Shown here one piece after another: positions 44,954 through 54,089 of a stretch of 64,000 bases of DNA. The DNA lies in assembly GCA_016466735.1 (NCBI GenBank), contig JAAOED010000014.1:1-64000 (forward strand), given 5' to 3'. This DNA is from Weissella confusa. GTDB taxonomy: Bacteria > Bacillota > Bacilli > Lactobacillales > Lactobacillaceae. Every line of letters starts with the position of its first letter. Position 1 is the stretch's first letter. The position numbers and the translations under genes were made by a program. The notes under the pieces are model-generated. The model was not told the DNA's origin and did not search any database. It saw only the letters and a list, made by a program, of their open reading frames with translations.

Positions 44954-46313
44954 TAATAAAGTTGCCGAATGGGAGCTGCACAATGCACGTGCCATGGCCA
45001 TTCGAACACTTGAGAAGATTCGTAATGGTGCCTATTCAAATTTGCAGTTGAACAATACGGTTAAGCAAGCTGAATTGGATGAACGTGATGTTCACTTGAT
45101 GACAACGATGGTTTACGGTGTTATTCAACGTCGCATGACTTTGGAGTACTGGTTGAAGCCATTCGTGAAGAAGCCAGAAAAGTTGGACCCATGGGTTCGC
45201 GAGTTGTTGTACGTGTCTTTGTTCCAAATGAAGTTCTTGGACAAGGTGCCAAATCACGCCATCTTTGATGAAGCAATTAATATTGCGAAGCGTCGTGGCC
45301 ACGATGGGGTGCGTAAGTTTGTCACAGGTGTGCTTCACGCGATTGACCGTGAAGGTGTGTGCTCATTTGACGAAATTACCGACAAGGTTGAACGTTTGTC
45401 TGTTGAAGCGTCATTGCCAACTTGGTTGATTAACCAATTGACAGAAGAGTTGGGCTGGGAGAAGGCGTCACGTATTGCGATGGCAATTAACGATGCACCT
45501 GCGCAATCAGCGCGTGTAAACTTGGCGGTCACGACAGTTGCCGATGCAACGAAGATTCTGGAAGAAGAAGGCTTTACGGTGACACCATCAAAGGTGACAC
45601 CAGATGCTTTGCTTCTAGCTGGTGGTCACGTTGCTAGTTCACAAGCTTTCAAGGATGGTTTGGTTACGTTGCAAGACGAATCTGCCATGTTGATGGCACC
45701 TAGTTTGGACATCCAACCCGATAATCAAGTTTTGGATGCAGCGGCTGCGCCTGGTGGTAAGACGACGCAAATTGCGACTTATTTGAACGCTGCTGAGGGT
45801 GGTCACGTCGAAGCGCTTGATATCCACGATCACAAGGTTGGGTTGATTAACCAAAACGCAGAACGTTTGCACGTGGCTGATCGTATCAATGCTCGTACGT
45901 TGGATGCCCGTAAGGTTGATGAAGCATTTGCAGACGGTCAATTCGACCGAATTTTGGTTGACGCGCCTTGTTCAGGCTTTGGCCTATTGCGTCGTAAGCC
46001 TGAAATTCGATACGATAAGAGTATTGAAGATAGCTTGAGCTTGCAAAAGATTCAATTGGGTATCTTGGAAGCGGCTGCACCTAAGCTAAAGGCTGGTGGA
46101 CGTATGGTTTACGGTACTTGCACGATTTTGCGTTCAGAAAACGAGGATGTTGTTGATATGTTCTTGGCTGAGCACCCAGATTTCGAATTGGTACCAACGT
46201 ACACAGCTTACGATTTAGATGCCCGTGACGATCGTGGTATGGTCCACATGTTCCCAGATGATTTTGAATCTGACGGTTTCTTCATTGCAACGTTGCAAAA
46301 GAAGCAAGCCTAA
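44937..46313 (+). CDS. rsmB: 16S rRNA (cytosine-967-C5)-methyltransferase RsmB
   Basis: A 458-residue enzyme that methylates C967 of 16S rRNA. N-terminal NusB-like RNA-binding domain (about 15-150), then the RsmB/NOP methyltransferase core: motif I LDAAAAPGGKTTQIA near 264, ILVDAPCSGFGLLRRKPEIRY near 340 with the PCS cysteine, and YGTCTILRSENEDVV near 397 with the second catalytic TCT cysteine. Start ATG 44937 lies inside fmt. Confidence 0.96.
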   Translation: MSKGSSNKVAEWELHNARAMAIRTLEKIRNGAYSNLQLNNTVKQAELDERDVHLMTTMVYGVIQRRMTLEYWLKPFVKKPEKLDPWVRELLYVSLFQMKFLDKVPNHAIFDEAINIAKRRGHDGVRKFVTGVLHAIDREGVCSFDEITDKVERLSVEASLPTWLINQLTEELGWEKASRIAMAINDAPAQSARVNLAVTTVADATKILEEEGFTVTPSKVTPDALLLAGGHVASSQAFKDGLVTLQDESAMLMAPSLDIQPDNQVLDAAAAPGGKTTQIATYLNAAEGGHVEALDIHDHKVGLINQNAERLHVADRINARTLDARKVDEAFADGQFDRILVDAPCSGFGLLRRKPEIRYDKSIEDSLSLQKIQLGILEAAAPKLKAGGRMVYGTCTILRSENEDVVDMFLAEHPDFELVPTYTAYDLDARDDRGMVHMFPDDFESDGFFIATLQKKQA

Positions 46314-46348
46314 TCAACAAGTAACCGCTGAAAGGAAGGCTTATTTTT

Positions 46349-47089
46349 ATGAAAATTGCGTATGCGTCCGATACTGGTCGTGTTCGTGCCGACAATCAGG
46401 ATTACGTGGGCGTCTTTATCAATGAAGCTGGTGCACAGCTGGCAATCGTTGCTGATGGCGTTGGAGGCGAGAACGGTGGGGATGTTGCTGCGACCATGGC
46501 GGTTTCGCACATTGGTAATGAGTGGCAACAAACTGACATTCATGATATTGTCGCGGCTCGTAACTGGCTACAAAGCCAGGCGGCCCAAGAAAATGAAACA
46601 ATTTTAACGACGTCCAATCGTTACCGGACGTTGCGCGGTATGGCAACGACTTTGGTGATTGCCGTCATATTGGTAGACCAATTAGTGATTGCTAATTTGG
46701 GTGACTCACGTGCTTATCTCATTCGAGACGGTCAATTGCGTCAACTCACGGTTGATCATAATTTGGCAAGTGAATTGGTTCGTCGCGGTGCGATTACTGA
46801 GGATGAGGCAGTTAAGCACCCTGGGCGCCACGTGATTACTCGCCAATTAGGGGTCACTGAAGAGGCAGAACCGGATGTGTTTGAATTTGCAACTCGCCCA
46901 GGCGATATGTTGGTTTTAACAACTGACGGGATGCCTAAGCACGTGTCGGATGAGGAAATCTTGGCGAAGATTAACGACGCACCGACAATCACTGACGCAG
47001 TTGCTGAATTGATCAGTGCAACGAATGAAGCTGGTGGATCAGACAATGTCACAGTCTTGATCGGCCGACAAGAAAGTGAGGCACGCTAA
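46349..47089 (+). CDS. stp: PP2C-type protein phosphatase (Stp/PrpC)
   Basis: A 246-residue metal-dependent Ser/Thr phosphatase. Metal-binding motifs: SDTGRVRADNQDYVG (about 7-21), VADGVGGENGGDVAA near 34, LGDSRAYLIRDG near 118, TTDGMPKHV near 191 and SDNVTVLIG near 231. It is the partner that reverses PrkC phosphorylation; the two genes are separated by one base, as in most Firmicutes. Confidence 0.96.
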   Translation: MKIAYASDTGRVRADNQDYVGVFINEAGAQLAIVADGVGGENGGDVAATMAVSHIGNEWQQTDIHDIVAARNWLQSQAAQENETILTTSNRYRTLRGMATTLVIAVILVDQLVIANLGDSRAYLIRDGQLRQLTVDHNLASELVRRGAITEDEAVKHPGRHVITRQLGVTEEAEPDVFEFATRPGDMLVLTTDGMPKHVSDEEILAKINDAPTITDAVAELISATNEAGGSDNVTVLIGRQESEAR

Positions 47090-47090
47090 C

Positions 47091-48941
47091 ATGGAAATGA
47101 ATCAAATGATTGGCGGACGTTACCGAATTGTCGAACCATTGGGCGAAGGTGGGATGGCGAACGTTTATCGCGCCCATGACATTATTCTTGATCGTGATGT
47201 GTCAATTAAATTAATGCGGCTTGATATGCGCGATAACGAGGCGGTACGTCGTCGATTTGAAAATGAAATTTCAGCGACAACGGCTTTGGTGCATTCAAAC
47301 ATTATTCAAGTGTACGATTACGGTGAAGATGGTGGTTCACAATATTTGGTAACCGAATATGTTGAAGGAATGGATTTGAAGCGCTACATCGCTGAACGCC
47401 AACCAATTCCGGTGACTCGTGTCATTGAAATTATGAGCGACATCTTGTCAGGTGTTGCTGAAGCGCATAAAAACGGTATTGTGCACCGTGACCTAAAGCC
47501 ACAAAATATCTTGATTGACCTAAATGGACAAGCGAAGATTACTGACTTTGGGATTGCTCGTGCACAGACGTCATTCGGTATGACGCAGACGAATACAGCA
47601 ATTGGTTCAGTGCACTACATGGCGCCTGAACAGGTAAAGGGTGATATTGCGACTGTTCGAAGCGACATTTATTCGCTTGGAATTATGTTGTATGAAATGC
47701 TAACAGGACATGTACCGTTTGACGGTGAAACAGCTGTTGCGGTCGCTGTTAAGCACACCCAAGAGCCAATGCCGTCAATCCGTGATTTCGACCCACGTAT
47801 GCCACAGGCCCTTGAAAACGTTATTCTCAAGGCGACGGCTAAGAATCCACTTAGTCGTTATGCGTCTGCAACTGAGATGGCTAGTGATTTGGCGACGGCG
47901 TTATCACCTAATCGCGTGGATGAGGCGCGTTGGGTTGATCCAAATGAAGATGCAGCCGATGGGGCAACAAAGGTTGTGCCATTAGCGCAAATCCAAGATA
48001 TGGCAGCTAAGCGACCAAAGGCAACTGCTGAAACCGATGATCAATTGGCTGCCAAGGCGGCACCACTGCCTGAAACAACAGGCACGCCAAAAAAGAAGCG
48101 TTCACCATGGCGTTTCGTGTGGCTCGTGCTTGGCTTCGTCGTGGCAATGGTCGTCGGTCTAGCAATTTACGGCGCAATGCAACCAAGTAAGGTGCACGTG
48201 CCTAATTTGCGTGGCTTAACCCAAGCTGCTGCCAAGCAAACCCTTGAGGACAATAACTTGAAGCTCGGTGATGTGACGACAACCAACTCGTCAACCATTG
48301 CTCGGGGTAAGGTTGTACGCTCAACGCCTTCAGCTGATAAGACGGTAGAAGCTGGTAAGAAGGTAGATTTGGTCGTGTCCAAGGGGGTTGCTAAGGTTCG
48401 CTTTGGTGATTACGTCAACGAGAAGTACACGACGGTTGCTGAAAATCTAAAGAATAAGGGCTATACAGTTGAGCAAACTGAGGTCGCTGATGATACGATT
48501 CCAGCCGGTTACATCGTATCGCAAAACATCGATGCCGAAGATAAGGTTGTGCCATCAAAGACAACTGTTAAATTCAAGGTATCAACTGGGGTAAGCCGTT
48601 ACACTGTTCCCGACTTTAGCGGTAAGACGCGTGGAACGGTTGATGCGTGGGCTCATGAAAACGGCATCAGTGTCACATATAACGAGATTTATTCAGACAG
48701 TATGAGTAAGGATCAAATTGTGGCCCAATCTATCACCCCAGGAACGAAGATTACATCTAATGAAATGCTGTTGATTTACATTTCGAAGGGACAGAACCCT
48801 GATGCTGTGTCATCAAGTTCGTCATCGTCTTCATCTAGTTCATCATCATCGTCTTCATCAAGCTCGTCATCTTCATCAAGTAGTAGTTCGAGTTCATCAA
48901 GCGCATCAAGCTCGGCAAATGAATCTGCTACTCGTCAATAA
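47091..48941 (+). CDS. prkC: PASTA Ser/Thr protein kinase with a 31-serine tail
   Basis: A 616-residue membrane kinase of the PrkC/StkP/PknB family that senses muropeptides or lipid II and phosphorylates division proteins. Kinase domain about 1-270: G-loop LGEGGMANVY, Lys in SIKLMRLD near 42, HRDLKPQNIL near 138, DFGIA near 158. Juxtamembrane region, transmembrane helix about 345-367, three PASTA repeats about 368-567, then 31 consecutive serines (574-604) and a short Ala/Ser end. The serines use mixed TCN and AGY codons. Start 47091 follows the stp stop by one base. Confidence 0.96.
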   Translation: MEMNQMIGGRYRIVEPLGEGGMANVYRAHDIILDRDVSIKLMRLDMRDNEAVRRRFENEISATTALVHSNIIQVYDYGEDGGSQYLVTEYVEGMDLKRYIAERQPIPVTRVIEIMSDILSGVAEAHKNGIVHRDLKPQNILIDLNGQAKITDFGIARAQTSFGMTQTNTAIGSVHYMAPEQVKGDIATVRSDIYSLGIMLYEMLTGHVPFDGETAVAVAVKHTQEPMPSIRDFDPRMPQALENVILKATAKNPLSRYASATEMASDLATALSPNRVDEARWVDPNEDAADGATKVVPLAQIQDMAAKRPKATAETDDQLAAKAAPLPETTGTPKKKRSPWRFVWLVLGFVVAMVVGLAIYGAMQPSKVHVPNLRGLTQAAAKQTLEDNNLKLGDVTTTNSSTIARGKVVRSTPSADKTVEAGKKVDLVVSKGVAKVRFGDYVNEKYTTVAENLKNKGYTVEQTEVADDTIPAGYIVSQNIDAEDKVVPSKTTVKFKVSTGVSRYTVPDFSGKTRGTVDAWAHENGISVTYNEIYSDSMSKDQIVAQSITPGTKITSNEMLLIYISKGQNPDAVSSSSSSSSSSSSSSSSSSSSSSSSSSSSSSSASSSANESATRQ

Positions 48942-48964
48942 GCGTAGATAATATAGGAGAGTAA

Positions 48965-49879
48965 ATGGCAAACTATCATGGACAAATTCAATTAGCGTTG
49001 GCAGGTTTTTATGACGTGTTAACTGATGACGGAGAACTATTCCGTACACGAGCACGTGGTAATTTCCGTAAACGTGACATGAAGCCTTTAGTTGGTGACT
49101 GGGTAACTTTTAGTGCCGATAGTCAGTCTGAAGGATATATTTTGGATATTGATGAGCGTGATAACAGTTTGGTACGCCCACCAGTCGCTAATGTTGATCA
49201 AGCGATTGTTGTGACGGCAGTTAAGATGCCCGATTGGTCAAGTAATTTGCTTGATCGTCAACTGGTCGCACTTGAAGAAAAAGATATTGAACCGGTTATT
49301 TATTTCACTAAGACCGACTTACTTAATGAACAAGAAATGGCTGAAATGGTGACGGTTGCTAATGGTTATCGCCAAGCTGGTTATCAAGTGATTTTGCCAG
49401 AAAAGGCCTTTGACGAGCCTAGTTTGACGGCTGTTAAAGACATGCTGAGCGATAAGTTGTCAGTTGTTATGGGACAAACTGGTGCTGGTAAGAGCACGTT
49501 GCTTAACCACATTGCACCGGAATTGGACCTAGCAACAGGTGAAGTTTCACAAGCGTTGAGTCGTGGACGTCACACGACCCGTCAGGTTGGCTTGATTAAG
49601 CTGTTTGGTGGTTTTGTGGCTGATACGCCAGGATTTTCAGCATTTGAAGTGTTCGACATGGAAGCACGTGATTTGACACGTTACTTCCGCGAATTTAATG
49701 AATTATCACCGAACTGCCGTTTCCGAGGATGTGTTCACTTGAACGAACCTGGTTGCGCAGTGAAGGAAGCATTGGCGGCTGGTCAAATCATGCAATCACG
49801 TTACGACAACTACAAGTTGTTTTACGATTTGATTGAGGGTCGCCGCCCGGTTTATAATAAACACGATAAGAAGCACTAG
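48965..49879 (+). CDS. rsgA: Ribosome small-subunit GTPase RsgA
   Basis: A 304-residue circularly permuted GTPase that acts late in 30S assembly. N-terminal OB domain (about 1-70), the permuted G motifs with VVTAVKMPDWSSNLLDRQL and YFTKTDL first and the P-loop GQTGAGKSTLLNHI near 170 after them, then SRGRHTTRQV and DTPGFSAFE. The zinc cluster C-x4-C-x1-H-x5-C (FRGCVHLNEPGC, about 252-263) closes the protein. It belongs to the stp-prkC operon. Confidence 0.96.
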   Translation: MANYHGQIQLALAGFYDVLTDDGELFRTRARGNFRKRDMKPLVGDWVTFSADSQSEGYILDIDERDNSLVRPPVANVDQAIVVTAVKMPDWSSNLLDRQLVALEEKDIEPVIYFTKTDLLNEQEMAEMVTVANGYRQAGYQVILPEKAFDEPSLTAVKDMLSDKLSVVMGQTGAGKSTLLNHIAPELDLATGEVSQALSRGRHTTRQVGLIKLFGGFVADTPGFSAFEVFDMEARDLTRYFREFNELSPNCRFRGCVHLNEPGCAVKEALAAGQIMQSRYDNYKLFYDLIEGRRPVYNKHDKKH

Positions 49880-49900
49880 AAAAATACGAGGTTTTTTGAG

Positions 49901-50560
49901 ATGACGATTAAGGTAGCACCATCAATTTTGTCTGCAGATTACATTAATTTGCAAAAGGACATCGAGTTGATTGAATCTGCTGGGGCAGAATTTGTTCACA
50001 TCGATGTTATGGATGGTATGTTTGTACCATCAATTTCTTACGGTCCAGCGTGGGTTAAGGCTTTGCGCCCTGTAACCGACATGGTCTTGGATGTTCACTT
50101 GATGGTTGAGCAACCAGAACGCTACATTGACGTTTTTGCTGAAGCTGGTTCAGATATTATCGGTGTGCACTACGAAGCAACGCCACACATTCACCGTGCT
50201 TTGCAACAAATCAAGAACCACGGTATCAAGGCAGAAGTTGTTATCAACCCTGGTACGTCAGTGGCTGCTATCGAGCCTGTTTTGCACATGGTTGACCAAG
50301 TTTTGGTGATGACGGTTAACCCTGGTTTCGGTGGACAAAAGTTCTTGCCTGAGACGTTGGAGAAGATTGCCCGTTTGGCAGAAATCAAGCGCGAAAAGGG
50401 TTATGACTACGACATCGAAATCGATGGTGGTGCCAACGACGAAACGACTAAGTTGGCCTACGAAGCTGGGGCAACTGTTGCCGTTGCTGGTTCATACGTC
50501 TTTGACAAGGTTGACCCAGCAGCTAAGATTGCCCGTTTGAAGGAAGTGACGTCAGACTAA
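49901..50560 (+). CDS. rpe: Ribulose-phosphate 3-epimerase
   Basis: A 219-residue TIM-barrel enzyme that converts ribulose 5-phosphate to xylulose 5-phosphate, the substrate of phosphoketolase in heterofermenters. Motifs: APSILSADYINL (about 6-17), HIDVMDGMFVPSISYG near 33, LDVHLMVEQP near 65, VMTVNPGFGGQKF near 138, EIDGGAN near 173. Its last base is the first base of the thiN start codon. Confidence 0.97.
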   Translation: MTIKVAPSILSADYINLQKDIELIESAGAEFVHIDVMDGMFVPSISYGPAWVKALRPVTDMVLDVHLMVEQPERYIDVFAEAGSDIIGVHYEATPHIHRALQQIKNHGIKAEVVINPGTSVAAIEPVLHMVDQVLVMTVNPGFGGQKFLPETLEKIARLAEIKREKGYDYDIEIDGGANDETTKLAYEAGATVAVAGSYVFDKVDPAAKIARLKEVTSD

Positions 50561-51225
50561 TGGAACGCTTGCGCTTACTAGTCGGTGGTCCAATCTCGGA
50601 ATGGCCGGATGAGCTCGCACAGGGAACGTTAGTCGGTCCATGGGCGGCTGCTGATCGTGGCGCACATCGTTTGTTAGCCTTAGGTCATGTTCCCGTGCTA
50701 ACGGTTGGCGATTTTGACTCGATGACACCGAGCGAACGTGAACAAACGTTGGCGCAGTTGCCTCGGGTTGTGAGCGCCAAGCCGGAAAAGGACGAGACGG
50801 ACACGGAATTGCTATTAGATATTGTTGAACGAGAGCTAGCCCCCGACCTGATTGAAATATATGGGGCAACGGGTGGCCGTCTCGATCAGTTACTGTCTAA
50901 TATCTGGATTTTTACGCAGCCACGTTTTCAACAATTGGCAACGAAAGTCGTTTTGATTGATCGGACAAATCGCGTGTCGTTCTATTTACCTGGCACACAC
51001 ACGATTACGCACACACCGGGTATGAAATATTTGGGATTTATGCCACTAACACCAGTTACAGGCTTGACTTTAATTGATGAAAAGTACAAACTAACTAACT
51101 GGCAAGGTAATCCATTCTCGTTCTCATCGAATGAATTTGACGGCGACGTTAATCATTTTTCGTTTGAGTCGGGGATGGTTGCGGTCATTGAAAGTCGGGA
51201 CTTGACTGGTCAAACAGGCGATTAA
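50560..51225 (+). CDS. thiN: Thiamine pyrophosphokinase
   Basis: A 221-residue enzyme that makes thiamine diphosphate from thiamine and ATP. Conserved elements: AADRGAHRLLALGHVPVLTVGDFDSM in two parts near 29-54, KPEKDETDTELLLDI near 73 and YGATGGRLDQLLSNI near 99. The start overlaps the rpe stop by one base. Thiamine diphosphate is the cofactor of phosphoketolase and transketolase, so the pairing with rpe is metabolically sensible. Confidence 0.93.
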   Translation: MERLRLLVGGPISEWPDELAQGTLVGPWAAADRGAHRLLALGHVPVLTVGDFDSMTPSEREQTLAQLPRVVSAKPEKDETDTELLLDIVERELAPDLIEIYGATGGRLDQLLSNIWIFTQPRFQQLATKVVLIDRTNRVSFYLPGTHTITHTPGMKYLGFMPLTPVTGLTLIDEKYKLTNWQGNPFSFSSNEFDGDVNHFSFESGMVAVIESRDLTGQTGD

Positions 51226-51250
51226 TTCGCAATTCCGACACAGTTTAATC

Positions 51251-51274
51251 GTGTAAAGTAAAAATACTTTACAC
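51251..51274. promoter_or_regulatory. Perfect palindrome upstream of the rpmB promoter
   Basis: GTGTAAAGTA and TACTTTACAC are perfect 10-bp inverted repeats with a 4-bp AAAA spacer, ending 7 bp before the -35 box of rpmB. There is no T tract after it, so it looks more like an operator than a terminator. No known binding consensus fits clearly. Confidence 0.65.
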
Positions 51275-51281
51275 AAAACCC

Positions 51282-51310
51282 TTGCACATCGAGTAAGGGT
51301 TTGATATTAT
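51282..51310 (+). promoter_or_regulatory. rpmB promoter
   Basis: TTGCAC (51282-51287), 17-bp spacer and TATTAT (51305-51310) with an extended TGA in front of the -10. Strong by consensus, as expected for a ribosomal protein gene. Confidence 0.8.
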
Positions 51311-51366
51311 TATTCAAGTAAATAAAAGCACTGAATTAAAAGAGCTTAAGATTGGAGGGTAAACAT

Positions 51367-51567
51367 ATGGCAGTTGATGCAGTCAACGGAAAGCGTACTC
51401 GCTTCGGTAACCAACGTTCACACGCCCTTAACTCAAGCCGTCGTAGCTGGAAGCCAAACTTGCAAAAGGTGACGGTTAAGATTAACGGTTCAGCACCTAA
51501 GAAGGTGTACTTGTCAGCTCGTACTTTGAAGGCTGGTTTGAAGAACGGTTCAATTGAGCGTGTTTAA
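51367..51567 (+). CDS. rpmB: 50S ribosomal protein L28
   Basis: A 66-residue basic ribosomal protein, single gene unit. [29 protein letters not shown] (about 7-35) is the L28 core. There are no cysteines, so it is the zinc-free form. ATG 51367 follows GGAGGGTAAACAT; an in-frame TTG upstream overlaps the ribosome-binding site. Confidence 0.97.
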   Translation: MAVDAVNGKRTRFGNQRSHALNSSRRSWKPNLQKVTVKINGSAPKKVYLSARTLKAGLKNGSIERV

Positions 51568-51572
51568 TAGAT

Positions 51573-51599
51573 AAAGCTACCGTTTACGGTGGCTTTTTT
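51573..51599 (+). terminator. rpmB terminator
   Basis: AAAGCTACCGT pairs with ACGGTGGCTTT (one T-G) and ends in six T. Confidence 0.9.
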
Positions 51600-51706
51600 C
51601 TTTATACACGGTATTTGTTCAAGGTATAACGAAATTGGCTATAAGGACCTATTTCTACGCTACGATATGGTAGAATAGATATAGTTTTATACGGAGGTCA
51701 TACAAG

Positions 51707-52069
51707 ATGGCAGTTAAGATTCAAACAACGCAAGGTGCAATTGAAATCGAAAACGAGGTCATTGCGACAATCGTTGGGGGCGCAGCTACTGACAACTATG
51801 GTGTTGTTGGTATGGCCAGCCAAAACCCACTACGCGATGGTGTTAACCAAATTTTGAATGGCGACAACTTTTCAAAGGGTGTCGTTGTTCGTCAACAAGA
51901 TAACGGCGTTGTTGTCGACGTCCACATCATTGTTGGGTACGGTATGAAAATTTCTGAAATTTCAAAGAGCGTCCAAGCTCGTGTAAAAAACGATTTGAAT
52001 GTCATGCTTGGTATTGTTGCTAGCGAAGTTAATGTAACGGTACAAGGCGTGCGCATGCTAGGAGACTAA
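51707..52069 (+). CDS. Asp23/Gls24 family envelope stress protein
   Basis: A 120-residue protein of the Asp23 family (YloU type): IEIENEVIATIVGGAATDNYGVVGM near 13-37 and VDVHIIVGYGMKISEIS near 70. Such proteins associate with the inner face of the membrane and are linked to envelope stress or fatty-acid functions. It precedes fakA by 27 bp, the standard Firmicutes pairing. An extended -10 TGG-TAGAAT (hexamer 51671-51676) lies 30 bp upstream. Confidence 0.94.
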   Translation: MAVKIQTTQGAIEIENEVIATIVGGAATDNYGVVGMASQNPLRDGVNQILNGDNFSKGVVVRQQDNGVVVDVHIIVGYGMKISEISKSVQARVKNDLNVMLGIVASEVNVTVQGVRMLGD

Positions 52070-52096
52070 AAACCTAGTTATAAGGAGTTGAGAAAA

Positions 52097-53785
52097 GTGG
52101 AAGTTGTAACGACTATTACCAACGTTGAATTTGGTAAGATGATCAACGCGGCAGCGGATGCGCTGAAGAATAACGCGGAAAAAATTAATAAATTGAATGT
52201 GTTCCCAGTCCCAGATGGTGACACAGGAACAAACATGACGTTGTCAATGGCAAGTGGTGCTGAGTACGAACGTAACGAAACGGACACGCACTTGGGAGCC
52301 TTGGCACAAGCAACGTCAAAGGGCTTGCTAATGGGAGCTCGTGGTAACTCAGGTGTTATCTTGTCACAAATCTTCCGTGGATTTGCGGCTAAGATTGCCG
52401 ACAAGGAGACGTTGGCAGCTCGTGATTTGGCTGACGCCTTGATGGGTGGTGCTGAGACGGCTTATAAGGCTGTTATGAAGCCAACTGAAGGAACAATCCT
52501 AACAGTTATCCGCGAAGCCGCTGCTGCAGCTAACCGTGCGGCAAAGGAGTCAGATGACGCAGTAGTTGTCATGAAGGAAACTTTGGACGCTGCTGAAAAG
52601 GCTTTGGCATCTACGCCTGACTTGTTGCCTGTTTTGAAGGAAGTCGGTGTTGTTGACTCAGGTGGTCAAGGACTTGTTATCGTTTTGGAAGCTTTCTACG
52701 CCGTTTTGTCAGGTGAAGAAATCACGACTGAAATTGATAACGCTGCTTTGGACGCTATGGTGATGTCTTTGCACAACGCCGGTGTTCAAGGTGACTTGAA
52801 CCCTGAAGATATCCAATTCGGATACTGCACGGAAATCATGGTTGATATTGCAAAGGGAACGACTTACGATCAAGAATTTGATTACGATAAGTTCTACGAG
52901 CACTTGGCAGCCATGGGTGACTCATTGTTGGTTATCAACGATGATGAAGTTGTAAAGGTGCACGTGCACACTGAAGACCCAGGTGAAGTTATCAACTGGG
53001 GAACACACTTCGGTTCATTGCGTAAGGTTAAGGTTGATAACATGCGTGATCAACAAGCTGAAGCTGCTGCTGCGGCTGAAGCCCAAAAGGAAGCTGAGGC
53101 AAAGGCTGAAGCTGAAAAGCCTGCGGTTGATTTGGCAGTTATTACGACGGCTACTGGTGAGGGAATCAAGGAATTGTTTGCTTCATCAGGTGCAACGATT
53201 GTCATTGATGCTGAGCAAGCACCATCTACACAAGACTTGGTGAATGCCGTTAAGGAAAGTGGCGCTAAGGAAGCGTTGATTTTGCCTAACGACAGTAACA
53301 TCTTCATGGCCGCTGACCAAGCAGTTGAAATTGCTGACGTACCAGTTAAGGTTGTGCGTACGCGTACAATCCAACAAGGCTTGACGGCGCTTGTTTTGGG
53401 TTATAACCCTGAAGGAACGCTCGAAGACAACGCTGAAGCAATGACTGCTGCTTTGGGTGATGTGAAGTCTGGTGCCGTAACGACGTCTGTCCGTGACACG
53501 ACGTTGAACGGTTTGGAGATTCACTCAGGTGACGCAATTGGTTTGTTTGACGGCGAAATCGTCGTATCAGTACCAAATGCTGACATCCACCAAGCTGCAG
53601 TTGAATTGCTAGGTAAGATGATTGACGAGGATTCAGAACTTGTGACGGTATACTACGGTCAAGAGTCATCTGAAGACGATGCTAACAAGCTTGAAGAAGC
53701 TGGTTTGGCGATTGACGAAGATTTGGAATTCGAGATTCACGATGGTGGCCAACCATTGTACCCAATCTTGATGTCAGTCGAGTAA
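52097..53785 (+). CDS. fakA: DAK2-domain fatty acid kinase catalytic subunit FakA (YloV)
   Basis: A 562-residue protein of the FakA/YloV family. N-terminal DAK2 (DhaL-like) ATP-binding domain with NVFPVPDGDTGTNMTLSM (about 35-52; the Asp residues bind Mg-ATP) and ARGNSGVILSQIFRG near 78; middle domain; C-terminal FakB-interacting region after an Ala/Glu-rich linker (about 318-340). FakA phosphorylates fatty acids carried by FakB proteins, none of which is encoded here. GTG 52097 is chosen because it is 9 nt after AAGGAG; a TTG at 52088 abuts that site. Confidence 0.92.
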   Translation: MEVVTTITNVEFGKMINAAADALKNNAEKINKLNVFPVPDGDTGTNMTLSMASGAEYERNETDTHLGALAQATSKGLLMGARGNSGVILSQIFRGFAAKIADKETLAARDLADALMGGAETAYKAVMKPTEGTILTVIREAAAAANRAAKESDDAVVVMKETLDAAEKALASTPDLLPVLKEVGVVDSGGQGLVIVLEAFYAVLSGEEITTEIDNAALDAMVMSLHNAGVQGDLNPEDIQFGYCTEIMVDIAKGTTYDQEFDYDKFYEHLAAMGDSLLVINDDEVVKVHVHTEDPGEVINWGTHFGSLRKVKVDNMRDQQAEAAAAAEAQKEAEAKAEAEKPAVDLAVITTATGEGIKELFASSGATIVIDAEQAPSTQDLVNAVKESGAKEALILPNDSNIFMAADQAVEIADVPVKVVRTRTIQQGLTALVLGYNPEGTLEDNAEAMTAALGDVKSGAVTTSVRDTTLNGLEIHSGDAIGLFDGEIVVSVPNADIHQAAVELLGKMIDEDSELVTVYYGQESSEDDANKLEEAGLAIDEDLEFEIHDGGQPLYPILMSVE

Positions 53786-53798
53786 AAGACTAAATACG

Positions 53799-53842
53799 AA
53801 AGCGCCAACACACTCGGGTTTCCGAATGTGTTGGCGCTTTTT
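53799..53842 (+). terminator. fakA terminator
   Basis: A 19-bp stem with one mismatch (53799-53817 with 53822-53840), 4-nt loop and T run. Very stable. Confidence 0.95.
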
Positions 53843-53880
53843 CGTTTTTGGTTGGGTGTTAGTCTTGTGCTAGCGCACAA

Positions 53881-54089
53881 ATCGTTTTGGGGCGAGCCGG
53901 GGTGGTGTTCCGTCCTGCTGAATTAGCTGGTGGCGACGGGAACCTAATCTTCCTAAGTCCTGGCATGTTCCTGCGCCTGCCGGCTTGAAATCTGCCCTGA
54001 CTAAGGAATCTTTAGTTTCCCTTCCTTCGCTTTGGACACCGGCTAATACAGCAGGAGCTCCACACCACCCCAACTCGCCCCAAAACGAT
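53881..54089 (+). ncRNA. Structured element A, + strand orientation
   Basis: The ends pair over 16 perfect bp (53881-53896 with 54074-54089), followed by 10 bp (53899-53908 with 54062-54071) and a long helix TCCTGCTG-A-ATTAGCTGGTG (53913-53932) with CACCGGCTAAT-A-CAGCAGGA (54037-54056), 19 of 20 paired. The interior (53933-54036) has the blocks GCGACGGG and CGGCTTGAAATC and a hairpin around CTAAGGAATCTTTAG. It shares four nearly identical blocks with element B. I do not recognise the family. Confidence 0.7.
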
